From: Trichoplax adhaerens
Lineage: Eukaryota; Placozoa; Uniplacotomia; Trichoplacea; Trichoplacidae
DNA: 64,000 nt
NCBI RefSeq assembly: GCF_000150275.1
Contig: NW_002060943.1
Location: forward strand, 10,850,878 to 10,914,877
Reading direction: 5' to 3'
Shown: piece after piece, positions 1 to 10,946 of the stretch
How the letters are laid out: every line of letters begins with the position of its first letter
Position numbering within the stretch: the first letter of the stretch is position 1
The notes under the pieces: generated by a model
The model's database searches: none
What the model was told of the DNA's origin: nothing
Seen by the model: only the letters and a program-made list of their open reading frames with translations
Translations under genes and position numbers: made by a program

Positions 1-261
1 CTGGTAAAAATTTCTATTTCTTGCAATGATATCGAAAAGTGTATTGAAATCCGTCTGAATTTGCATAGCTTGATCTAGTAATTTTTGGGGAATTACAGTA
101 GGTAACAACGTCACCGGCAAGTGATGATATGAATGATCCCGATCATCATTTCGAATGGCTTTCATCAACAAGCCGTGGCAAGAGCACCAATCTCGAATTT
201 TTTGTACGATAGTTGATAGCTGGTCAGGTGTTAACTCATCCACTTTAGGTAGCGTTGCCAT
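1..261 (-). CDS. GSS: Glutathione synthetase copy 1, first exon only (runs off left edge)
   Basis: The minus strand from an ATG at 261-259 is open to the window edge for 87 codons. The protein begins MATLPKVDELTPDQ and contains [21 protein letters not shown] and DQAMQIQTDFN. This is the N-terminal substrate-binding part of eukaryotic glutathione synthetase, which joins glycine to gamma-glutamylcysteine using ATP in the cytosol. About 60 of the 87 residues match exon 1 of the complete GSS gene that starts at 4954, so the two are tandem, same-strand paralogues. Only exon 1 is visible and no break is seen in it. Whether the rest of the gene is intact lies outside the window. Confidence 0.9.
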   Translation of the reverse strand, partial: MATLPKVDELTPDQLSTIVQKIRDWCSCHGLLMKAIRNDDRDHSYHHLPVTLLPTVIPQKLLDQAMQIQTDFNTLFDIIARNRNFYQ

Positions 262-1472
262 TTTGTCTTATTAAAATCCAGAATACGGCATTTGAAAAGT
301 GAGATTTTGATTGACTCCCACAACAATATATACTATTTTTCCCTTAGTATACTACTATATCAGTTACTACTTATACGATTTTTTTTTATACTGTACAGTA
401 CTATCCTGTACACTGTATTGTCATATATATCTTTATCCATTCTTCCTTTCTTACTATTTACGGTGCAGTATATTGCATTTCATTCATTACTGCAACAGGT
501 GCACTCGTCATACTGACTCAGCATTCTACTGTAGCTGTCATACTTACAGACTATACCGGACGGGACTCTGCTGTACGGACAACGGAATCAGCAGGTGCTT
601 GAAATATTCCCAGAAATTTCCAGATACATGTAATGTAAATAGTTTGACAGAATGCTGCATCATCGTTTAACTTAATGGTTAATTAAGACATTTTATTGAC
701 GCTAAAAATCTGAATTGTCAGTGTCTACACTAGCTGGACGTAATATACAATACTGTGCAGCTTACTTACTATAAATACCAACAGTTGTATATCTTCGGAA
801 GTATTTATAGTGTCTACGAATGCAAATACTGTAGACTCAGTGGGCATCGAGCCACTCAAATAGGCTTCCAAACCCTTAACCTCTCTAGACTAGATTCGTT
901 CGATAAGTGGCTACGACTTTTTAAGATATTAACCAGTATACGGCCACGCAAAGTGCAGAGCTATAGTATACTCAGCTGTTCAGCATTGGATCGAATAAGC
1001 GAAAAATATCACGGAAAGTTGCAAAAAGTCAGTACTACCTAGTCGAAGTATAGTTGTAGACTTGTAGTACACCTCAACTATCGTTATTCCTACCGTGGTC
1101 TAAAAGTAGTCCTGCTCTTACCCACCAATTGTTAGGTGTGGTTATACTTCAGCCGATATAAACTAAATGTATAATTTCCATATTAATTCTATATTTACTT
1201 TCAAACTAGTAAATGAAATAAAAAATCATTGCATGCAATATTTTATCATTTTACTAACCTACTAAACTATTATATACTGTATATACGCAAGTATTCAACA
1301 TTATAATTGTTAGTCTCTCCCGATAGACATACATGCAGCGTTTCGTTAATGTATCACAACAATTAATATAACTGTATTATTATAATCATTATTTAATTTT
1401 ATTTCTATCGCAAAATTATGATAACATATACTTCATAGCTATGACAAATTTTTTAAAATGTTTCTCCATATT
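262..1472. other. Intergenic region between the two GSS genes
   Basis: No gene is recognised here. The open frames are short, lack homology that I can see and have no splice context. A palindromic tract on the TACTGTAC theme lies at about 389-417. The region must contain the promoter of GSS copy 1 and the 3' end of GSS copy 2. Confidence 0.5.
1398..1403 (-). terminator. Candidate poly(A) signal of GSS copy 2
   Basis: AATAAA reads on the minus strand about 70 bases after the GSS stop codon, a usual distance for a 3' UTR poly(A) signal. The surrounding DNA is AT-rich, so chance occurrence is possible. Confidence 0.35.
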
Positions 1473-4400
1473 TCAAACTAAATACACTGAATCTAACCCT
1501 GCCGCTCCAATTCCCACTCCACCTTCATTTTGGCTAATACTTTTAGTTCGTAATAGATATCCACAAGCACAATTACTAATTACTTCATTCGGTCCACGGC
1601 TAAAACGGTTAAACAATAATTATGATTTAGATAAAAAGTTATAAATCGATAAGTGTAAGAAACAATCTTGCTTTCAAGATATTTTAAGTAGTAGTGTCTT
1701 GCACTCGCTATCGGATTAAAAATAACGCTATCCTATTTTTCCTATGACAATTTAAATAGCTATTTATTATGGACATATTTATGGCACACTATTAATGTAC
1801 ACTTCGGTAACATATTACCTGATGAGAACTCCATATATTCCTAATTCACTGATAACTTTTTCAGTACCCTGAATTGAATTATTTGTAGTGATGATACAAT
1901 TATCAACTGCTGGAGGAAATATTCTATCCATGAGAATGTAAGCTGACTTTTCATCGTCATTTGATGATGAACTTAGAAAAGTCCGTATTTCTTCCCCGAA
2001 CAGGTTATTCCCTATCAGAAGAGATCAGGTCTATATTATGTCGTTATTTTCTTAATATATCAACAACGTAACATAGTACAGTTACTAGCAAACTTTCTTA
2101 ACTCACTATCAATTTTCGTGGAGCATACGTACAGGAATAATACTTACCTCCACCCTCACGTGGGGGTTTTAAAACAAAATTTTCCGGATTTTTAATGGCC
2201 ATGGCTATTGACTCTTTACCTTGGTCACCCTGAAGATATTTTACATGAAATTAAAATTTTTAAGACAGAAACTAAAAATACCTTCAAGTTACCTCATGTT
2301 AAATTAATAAAGGCTATCATAATACAAGCTACGTAGATATTTTCCGTTTAGTCTATTTCTATTAGCAAGACAGTTCCGTACAACTGTATTAGAATAGTGT
2401 AATTCTATTATATCGTTATCATATCTTAAAAAGCTAAGGCATGAAATGCTACATGATATGCATATAATCTTCTTCTACTTAACTACATTATCATAACCAT
2501 TAGTTAATCGAGACTGTAGTATTACCTCTAGTGAGTATAAGCCGGTAAACGTCGCTCTTATCCTTTCTACGGAACTCTTATCTGGTAACAATCTGAAGTA
2601 TATAATTGTATAATTTGTTTTTAACATTTCCGACATAACGTCTATTTATTGGTACAGTATGCGTACTAATTAAATTTACTATATATCAGATATTTTAACT
2701 CACGATTCTAAAACACCTGGTGTAGATAGTACTTGCTGTATCTTTTTAACTCCGGCTAAATGACTTGCAATATTTGGAACTTTGATACTACGTGATCTCT
2801 CGGCTAACAATAGAGCGTCCCATTCCTGCAAATTAATAGAACATCTATAACATTAATTGATCAAATTGACATTTTTCTATAAATTGGCAAGGTATACCTT
2901 TTGGCTAGGGTAGCAATATGGTGCGTAAGCGGAACGGTAGTAGACCAATGCAACTTCTTGTTTCTTGCTATATTTTAACATAACATAGTTATAATTGTAA
3001 ATAAACTTCCTGAAACGTAATACTGAAATGACATTGTTCTAGAATCCTATAAATGTGAAATACATACGAATCAACTTACTAGTATAAGGTCTTATCATCT
3101 CCTAATGTAGCGTTTTCTTCAATATCAGCCATTGTACAACGAACAACATTAATTGAAGGATCTCTGAAGAAAATGTAATCGGATGCTAACTCAATTGATG
3201 TCATTTAATATTACTCTTTTACAATGTACGAGCATGTTAGAAATGAAGTGAGATGCAGCATGGCAACAGACTTACAATTTCATGATTGCATATTCAAACA
3301 GCCGTTGATCACAAATATTATTTTCATCAGGTAGAACCACAAACAAAATAATAGCCCTAGGATATTAGTATGATAAGTAAGTAATTCATAATGTTGTTAA
3401 TATTTTTAACATTACAAAGAGTACACAATATCTACAACGAGAATATCTTGTAATCCTTGATCTCTCTTTACTAACTTACTTATCATTTTCATACATTTTC
3501 CAAGCTAGATGCACTCCCTTAGCAAATGGCTCTAAACAGTTATTAGTAGCAATCTAGAAAATTTCATTTAACTACTTAGATATTAAAGTCTACTTAAAAG
3601 GCAGAATGCTATAGGTATTTTCCTAAATTTATCAATTTCATAATTATGTGTAGTACCCGTTCTAAATTGTAATCGTCAGTCAAACCCAATTCCCGTATAA
3701 CGTATCTGAAAGGTTAATATTTAGTGCAGTTTAATAGAATGTTGAGCATATATCGTATCACTAGGTGATCAGGTAATAACCTCAATATAAACGTCAATTT
3801 GTACTTAGTTATTATCATGAAAGTCAGTTGCTCGATGTACTGTACTACTACTAACCGATGGAGTGACGGTACGACAGAAGAACTTCCAATGAAACCAACG
3901 GAAACAGTATTAAATTCAACTTGTTTTAAGCTTAACTGGTTATTACTGTTGCTTTGATCCAGCATGTAGTCTGATCGGGTGAGCATAAAATTGATTGGCT
4001 AAGAGTATAAATAACTAATTAATTATACGACTAGGTTGTTTTCGCTCATCATATCATAGAACCATATCTAGCTCGAAGACACATCGTTTGATTAAGTAAT
4101 AAAAGTACAGTTCATATTGATTCACTTTTATCGCAACAACTTATTGAAGCTCTTCTTAACTATATCCTAACTGACTTGAGCAATTCCTTCTTTCAGGACT
4201 TGATTGTAGACATACATTAATTTTGAAGCGTATTCATCGTCCTGTAACGATCTAAAGGCACATAAATTATCGTTCAATTATATCATTAATTATTAATTAT
4301 TTCAAGGTACGTAGTTTGATCATCATTGATGTTTTGATAATAGGATAAAAATAAGCGTCTTGCATTTTATACCGAATCGATATTGCATGGAAAAGTAATT

Positions 4401-4954
4401 TATTTTAATAATTGCAGTATGATCATAATACAGTATTCAATTTAAGTAATATTTATAAGCTGCGATTGCTAGTATGTACAGATCTCCTACAAGAGAATAC
4501 AGTAGAGTACGCGTAGGCGAGTAGGTACTCTATGCTCTCTTCGTCTAAGTAGCAATGAACTAGTAGCATCTCGATAGTGTATGATAAAATGAATTCTACC
4601 ATTGAGCGTGACTAGTAACTACTATCATACATATGGCATCGATCTGCCATCCAGTCGATGATGGCTAGTGCTACTTTACCGCTTCAAATTTTCAGATAAG
4701 AAACTTGTCTTTCTTGTGATGATATCGAAAACTGTATTGAAATCCATCTGAACTTGCATAGCTTGATCAAATAATATCTTTGGAATTGGAGTAGGTAACA
4801 ATGTCACTGGCAAATGATGAAATGAATAATCATGAGGATCATTTCGCTTGGATTTCATTAACAAGCCGTGGCACGAGCACCAATCTCGAATTTTCGGTGA
4901 GATGGTTGATAGCTGGCTAGGCGTTAATTTATTCGTTTGAGGTAGCGTAGCCAT
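1473..4954 (-). CDS. GSS: Glutathione synthetase, complete, 13 exons
   Basis: Exons (minus): 4954-4680, 4251-4176, 3998-3856, 3705-3657, 3553-3480, 3356-3276, 3163-3080, 2967-2898, 2825-2704, 2592-2526, 2229-2148, 2011-1819, 1599-1473. All introns are GT-AG, and the joined frame is 1443 nt, 480 residues (human enzyme 474). The product catalyses the ATP-dependent second step of glutathione synthesis. Visible family signatures are RSDYM (125-129), the metal-binding Glu/Asn of KQVEFN (E145, N147), the ATP-grasp segment [13 protein letters not shown] (K368, E372, Gly loop 373-375) with the exon junction inside the Gly loop, GYLLRTK and the C-terminal VYLV. All these key residues are present, so the enzyme looks active. 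It lies tail-to-head with GSS copy 1 and is divergent from the riboflavin transporter gene, across a repeat-rich 1.85-kb spacer that must hold both promoters. Confidence 0.96.
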
Positions 4955-5140
4955 TTGGTCCTGTATTGCAAAATTTTTGTTATGAAGTTATGATCACTAA
5001 TTCTAACAGTAGTAAATGGAGCGGAAGAGGTCCTTGTCCAACCACTCGATCGTTGCGGGCTGCCGGTTGCAACAGTACAGTACTGTACTGTACAGTACAG
5101 TATTGCGAGAATTGTTCTACATGTACTGTGGGCCACTACT

Positions 5141-5469
5141 GTGGTATTAGAAAAAGAGAGGGAGTGGCTATTGGGGGAAAGCTTCTGTCTGTCTTGTCTG
5201 TTTCCAGAGTTGAACATGGTATGTACTGTAGTACTGTACAGTACTGTACTGTACAGTACAGTACAGTATTGCGAGAATTGTTCTACTGTACTGTACTGTA
5301 CATGTACTGTACTCTTTTTCTAATACCCCAGACCACAGTACTGTACAGTACTGTACAGTACTGTGAGGTACTGTGGTCTGTGGTATTAGAAAAAGAGAGG
5401 GAGTAGCTATTGGGGGAAAGCTTCTGTCTGTCTTGTCTGTTTCCAGAGTTGAACATTGTATGTACTGTA
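5141..5469. repeat. Composite repeat: two 90-bp direct copies plus a 30-bp foldback
   Basis: Positions 5141-5230 and 5380-5469 are direct copies that differ at about two sites. Each starts GTGGTATTAGAAAAAGAG and ends in GTATGTACTGTA. Between them, 5312-5341 and 5368-5397 form an inverted repeat with one mismatch; its loop is itself TACTGTACAGTA sequence. The right arm of the foldback overlaps the start of the second direct copy. This resembles a non-autonomous foldback element or a local rearrangement product; no transposase frame is present. Confidence 0.75.
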
Positions 5470-5956
5470 CAGTACACATTACAATAGCATAGTAATAACA
5501 GTACTGTACAGTGTACAGTACAGTATATCAAAATTGACGTTACTCATGCTACAAAATATTAGTTACATAATGCCTAAAGGCTAATAAAGGGAGCTGACAA
5601 TCGTGCTGGGGCAAAAATAGGATATTCCTGCCTGCAAGGACTACAGTACAGCACGTACGTACCCCTTAAACGTTTTCCTGCGCAGAAGCACAGATTCTTT
5701 TTTCTAAAAAATCGCCATTTCTCCTTCTTTCTCCAAGAAGAAATGGCGTTCCTGCACGAAATCGGTGTTCACTCGTACCTTCACCGAGCTGCACACGTCA
5801 CATACGGATACTAAAGCTTATACTGTACTCAGTGTAATGCTGTCATCTAGAGTTAAGCGTGCACTCAGTTGCACGGTACAGTTTCTGTAGTTGTCCCTGC
5901 TGTACAAAGTACAGTATGTGCTGTCTGTATGAGTGAGTCACGTGACTGTGCTACAA

Positions 5957-6025
5957 TACAGTGGAGGTCTCTACTGTACTGTACTGTACAGTACACTGTA
6001 CAGTACAGTAGAGACCTCCACTGTA
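5957..6025. repeat. 28-bp perfect inverted repeat with palindromic core
   Basis: Positions 5957-5984 and 5998-6025 are exact reverse complements with a 13-bp loop. The outer part of each arm contains the unique block GTGGAGGTCTCTA and the inner part is TACTGTAC repeat. Further TACTGTAC sequence continues to about 6056. Confidence 0.85.
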
Positions 6026-6273
6026 CTGTATTGTACAGTACAGTGTACAGTATAGTATGATGACTGGCATAAAATTTGATCGAACAGTGGCGTATTGAAC
6101 GCTAATCACCCTACTTTAAAAAGGTCACTAGCCATAGTTTATACTTAATAGTAATTATTATTGTTTTCCTATGAAACTCTTACTATTAGTAATTTACGGC
6201 TGTTATCACGCAATATTTCAACTTGAATGACCTTTCCCCTATTGCGAACTTGCGATAACCCTTTGCTAGATTG

Positions 6274-6308
6274 ACAGTACTGTACTGTACTGTACACTGT
6301 ACAGTACT
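6274..6308. repeat. TACTGTACAGTAC palindromic tract
   Basis: A run of alternating TACTGTAC and GTACAGTA units forms a self-complementary stretch. It lies about 500 bp upstream of the SLC52A start codon. Confidence 0.8.
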
Positions 6309-6369
6309 ATGTCCAGATCCAATTTTTTGCTGACAGCATCCGGAGGCTTCATGAAAAGAACTTGTAATA

Positions 6370-6691
6370 AATGACTCAAAAGACGAATCTCGTGACTGCT
6401 AGTGTTTGAGGAGTATGCGCATGCCTTGTTGGTAGTAAAGTAAAGTAAAAGGCGTCTTTGGTTGACCTGGACCGTCACTACGTGCTACGTACCGTGCCGT
6501 TTCATCATCTTGCTAGTACGATTGAGTAATCAATGACTCAAATGACGAATCTCGTGACTGTTTTTAGTGGGTGAGGAGTATGCGCATGCCTTGTTGGTAG
6601 TAAAGTAAAAGGCGTCTTTGGTTGACCTGGACGTAGTACGTAACTACGTACCGTGCCGTTTCATCATCATCTTGCTAGTACGATTGAGTAA
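6370..6691. repeat. Tandem duplication (~160 bp) just upstream of SLC52A
   Basis: Two adjacent copies, about 6370-6529 and 6532-6691, share long identical blocks, including TGACTCAAA, CGAATCTCGTGACTG, GAGTATGCGCATGCCTTG and GGCGTCTTTGGTTGACCTGG. Small indels separate them. Each copy carries one TGACTCA, which matches the AP-1 consensus, and one ATGCGCAT. The second copy ends about 115 bp before the start codon, so promoter elements may have been duplicated. Regulatory use is inference. Confidence 0.8.
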
Positions 6692-6805
6692 CTCCGCCGA
6701 TTCCATCGATTCGGTGGAATAGATTGAAAATCCATTCACCAAGTTAACACCAATTAATGCAAAAGTTATCGTAAAGTAATCGATACAAGTGGATCTATCC
6801 CCAAA

Positions 6806-9800
6806 ATGGTTTCTGTCACACTTTTGGAGAAAAATACATCATGGACAGTTTGTTTTTTAGCAGTATGCTTTGGCATCGGTTCGTGGGTTGCAACCAACAG
6901 TATTTGGGTAGAATTGCCAATCATGGTCAATTGTTTACCGGAAAGTTGGAACTTGGCCTCCTACATAACAGTCATCATCCAAATCGCTAATCTAGCTCCT
7001 TTAACGTATTCTCTGTTAAAGCATTGGAAACCTAACGTAGTGAAAGAAGTGCCAGCAATCTATGTAGTATTAGTGACTGGAACTGCTTCTTGTCTATTAC
7101 TAGCTTTTTTTTGGCGTTCAATTGCAATAGTTGGTGGTGAACCACATAGTATTGGACTGTTAATCCTTGGTTTTACCCTGGCCATGACTGATTGCACTTC
7201 ATCGGTGACATATTTACCATTTATGGCCACTTTTCGCGAAGTATACATGCCTGCTTACTTAGTTGGTGAAGGACTTAGTGGTTTATTGCCTGGGTTAGTT
7301 GCACTTGGTCAGGGAGCTAGAAATGGGGCTGGTTGTTTTAATCAAAATATTTCTGTCGCTACCGTTGCAACAACTATGCATCCCACTACTGGCCCCTCAA
7401 TAACTACAGCAGGTTAGTCATGATGTACTGGATATTTTATCCTTCAGTCTTGTGTTTGAAAATTAAAAATTCCATATCCTGTGCGGTATTGTCTTAGGTC
7501 AAGTACGACGTAAATCAAACTATGTTTCACCTCTGTTGATCGATGGAAGATAGATCTTCATATTGAACATCCTAGCTTACAATGACAGGAGTACTGTAGT
7601 GAGGCAGTTTTGCCGATTAATGAATAGTCTTTTTATATGCGTCACTAACGATTAATTGTTCACTATTTTCAAGCCCCACGGGCCCCTCGTACTCCATTCT
7701 ATCCTGATAAATGCCGTACAACCACATTAATGCAAAGCTTGGATCGATGCGATTGCAACGCAAATAGTAACATTTTCCATATAAAAATGGACCGTAACTG
7801 AATGCGGTTACTTGTAGTGTCTATATTTACTCCCATCATAAAGTATTGATGAAATTTACAAGTTTTTTGATGAACATCCTTGTTGTAAATTGTCCATCCC
7901 CGACTATAGAACGTACTCACACTGTGGTAGTAATCCATGCTCGCTACGGTACTACTTAACTTAATGCTTACCTATCGACACGTTCGGCAATGCTATAAAG
8001 CACGCGACAAAAACTTCAACAACGCGACGTAGGAATAGCGTCTGTTTAAATTCCTCCTGCTGGGCAGATGCACAATTCATTTTCTCTGCACATTATACGC
8101 TGTATGGACGTATACATACGGTAGAATTGCGATATCATGCCATAAGAAACAGACTCTACGCGGATTCATGAAATAACATCAAAGGGTAGTAGACACAATT
8201 TTTCACAGAGATCAAATTGGGTAGATTCAATTAGTCATTGAACACCAGATGACTAAGAACATTGACGCCACGCGGATTCATTAAAAGAAACATCAAAGGT
8301 TGTACTTAAATGGAAGATTTATGTCCATTAAACACCTGATGACTAGCTACAGTACCACAGTTGCAAGCGCAATAGCGTATTGATTGACATACCGAGCATA
8401 CTTTGTTTTGTTCGGTTTGTTAATTAGAATATATATTTAATTATTGTCAAGTAAAAGGTACAACTTAGCAGTACGTGAAGGATCACGAGGAAGGGCTTGA
8501 CTAGTACTTTATTAATGTGCACTGTGTGTACAGTAGAGTGAAAGATAAAATTACAATATGATCAAAGACTCCTTCAGTGAGTTTCAATCAAATCGAATAT
8601 ACGGTTAAAAAATTACGCTCAAGTTGTTAAGACCATCCGCTTCTATTGCGCATTATGTTATTATAAGCTATTTATTTACTTTTTTATTCCATACTACTGT
8701 TTATTATTCCTTGCAATAATTTCTACATATGCATAACGAATCATGTCTAATAGTAATTTATATATGGGAATGATTTTGTAAAATACTAGCGACATTAAGT
8801 TTACGCACGCTTCAACCTTATTGAATTAGCAATCTATAATATAATTGACTATCATCCTGCATGATTGCTTCTAAATTTACGGCAATATGTTTATACAATC
8901 AGCATGATTGGAAAGATTGTTAACGATAATATAGCAAAGTACGAGTATTTACATACACTGCTTGATCAAAGTCCTCGTCTCTACCCATTGCCCAAAAAAG
9001 TGCCCATGTTTATGATATCGCCGACAAGCTTTTGTTAATTAATGTATTATAATTATATATTGAATATACGACGTTGTTGCCCAAGTTATAAGTCTTATTT
9101 GAATCTATTAATTTAATAAATGGATAAACAGCATTAATATTAGATATTGCCATGATAACCGCCGCGTCGGCAACACTGAACTTTTAAAGGCTACGCACAT
9201 GCAGGATATATTACTATGTTGATGAGATTGAAATCCGTAAACTAATGAATGAATGGGCGATATTGATATTCGATATTGCCAACATGACCGCCTAGTCAAC
9301 AATACTAAGCATTCTTTGTGAACTTATTAAGTCTATCTACATACAAAACACGATCACGAGACATGGACTACTAGAAACCCACATATACTAGATACGTATA
9401 TTAATTGTAATTATAGTGTTATATGTACCTTGCAGCTGTAATTAAAACCGTATTTTAGGAGAAGGTTTAATACTGAAATAATGACACTGATAGAACTTCT
9501 CTATTTACTATACTCAGTGTACTGTAATCTACTGATGGTATACTCTATGCGTCAAGAATGAATATTGATTATCTCCTAATAACGCGAGTATTATGAGTGA
9601 AGAGTGTGCTAGTAATTATTATTATATCCACTCTTTAGCAACAGTACACCATAGAAATCATGCTATATATAATCCTGAACTTTTCCTCTATTAACTGTAA
9701 ATTTAATATTTTATTCTATTTACTTCCTTCACTCTGATAGCCACTCAAGCAACCCCGCCTCAGAATTTAACCTTATGCGAACAAACACTTCGTTCCGTTA

Positions 9801-10946
9801 GTTTCACACCAGAAACATTTTGGTTTATTTTATTTGGATTAACTATTGCATCTGCTTTGGCTTTTATCGCTATGAATTATCTTCCTTTAGCGAAGAAGCA
9901 CTACGTCATTCCTAATACGTATGAAAAAACTGAAGATAATAAAATAGACGGTAGTGAATTAGCTTGCAATAATAAATCGGGTTGTCGTGATGAAGCTGCT
10001 TCGGATATGGTGAGTATTCGAAATCCAATTTATGTACGACATTGTAGCTGTGTCACATCGTACGTAACAAGTACAACATTATAGAGAGTGGATATCCAGG
10101 TATAGTTCCATGACACTAAAATGACAATATTTTATCTTTTAGGAGAAAAAAAAAGACCCTCTTCCGTTCAAAGTATTTATGGCTTTATTATTTATGCAAG
10201 CGTGGGTCAACGGATTAAGTAATGGAGTCATCCCGTCCATTCAGTCGTACGCTACTTTACCTTATGGTGGTACTGCATTTCATCTAACTGTCACTTTATA
10301 CTCTATTGCTAATCCTTTAACTTCATTTGCCTACTTCTGGCTGCCCTGTTATAATCGTGTCGTAATTGCAATATTAACCCTACTTTCTACGGTTTGCGGC
10401 ATCGTGATTATCGTTTTTGCAGCTATGAGCCCATCGCCTCCCTTACTTGGCACAAGCGGTGGATCTGCCTTGACGGTAAGCATACAGAATATCTGTAGAT
10501 ATGCTTGTTCTGTGAAATGGGGAGTTTTACCCATAGTTACTGCTAGAATGCCCTTTCTTGACGAAAATTGCCACATTTAAATGAAGTAAAATTTGAATTA
10601 TCAATTCGTTATATTAAGCTTCATTCATCAAAACCTGGTGTCGTAATTAGTCCAGTTTATTTGTATTACGCTATTACAATAATAATTAGACACACACAAT
10701 GTCCAAGTAAATTAAACTCTCTCATGATGCTAACAACGCGTATTTTATCTAATAATGTAGGTTATAATAAATGTTGGTTTTGGCGTTTTGGTGACTTATG
10801 TTAAAGTTGCCATTATATATCTATTACGATTACAAGGCCGACGGGCTTTATTTTGGTGTGGCGTATCACAGCAAGTTGGATCTTGTATTGGAGCTTTGAT
10901 AATGTTTCCAATTGTTAGTATTTTTAGACTATTTCAGTCGTGTTAA
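6806..10946 (+). CDS. SLC52A: Riboflavin transporter, SLC52A family, 4 exons
   Basis: Exons: 6806-7412, 9741-10009, 10143-10475, 10761-10946. GT-AG introns and matching phases give 464 residues (human family members are about 445-470). The product is a multi-pass plasma-membrane carrier that imports vitamin B2. Evidence is the N-terminal segment GSWVATNSIWVELPIMV and ESWNLASYITVIIQIANL, then TYLPFMATF and YLVGEGLSGLLPGLVALGQG in exon 1. A hydrophilic loop in exon 2 is typical of the family, and exon 4 ends with VGSCIGALIMFPIVSIFRLF, matching the family C-terminus. Hydrophobic segments are spread over the whole length in the expected two blocks. The first intron is unusually long (2.3 kb) and carries degenerate repeats. 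The start is the first ATG of the open exon. Which vertebrate paralogue it corresponds to cannot be said. Confidence 0.94.
7413..9740 (+). other. Intron 1 of the SLC52A gene
   Basis: No exon or nested gene is recognised in these 2.3 kb. There are two local duplications. Around 8158-8345 a block with CGCGGATTCAT, ACATCAAAGG and ACACC(A/T)GATGACTA occurs twice. Around 9115-9305 a diverged pair shares GATATTGCCA and ACCGCC. Confidence 0.6.

Larger units (their letters stand above)
4955..6805. other. Divergent GSS/SLC52A intergenic region, repeat-dense
   Basis: No protein gene is recognised. This head-to-head spacer contains TACTGTACAGTA-type palindromes (5073-5103, 5210-5300, 5335-5375, 5455-5525, 5876-6056, 6274-6308), a 90-bp direct repeat pair, two large inverted repeats and a 160-bp tandem duplication next to the transporter start codon. 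The open frames translate to Tyr/Cys/Thr/Val/Gln-rich strings. These are simply reading frames of the palindromic repeat, not proteins. Confidence 0.7.

Noticed and set aside
311-670. 119-codon plus-strand frame between the GSS genes
   Set aside because: It has Tyr/Cys/Leu-rich composition from AT-rich and palindromic DNA, no ATG-supported homology, and a position where the GSS promoter is expected.
1441-1644. 67-codon plus-strand frame
   Set aside because: It is the complement of the last GSS exon, which ends VYLV on the minus strand.
3421-3475. Possible extra GSS exon reading [17 protein letters not shown] on the minus strand
   Set aside because: No consistent splice phase. The real next exon (3356-3276) continues the GSS alignment directly after 3553-3480.
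4924-5531. Several overlapping open frames of 60-146 codons rich in Cys, Tyr, Thr, Val and Gln
   Set aside because: They are translations of TACTGTACAGTA repeat, which is open in several frames on both strands because the unit has few stops. There is no homology and no splice context.
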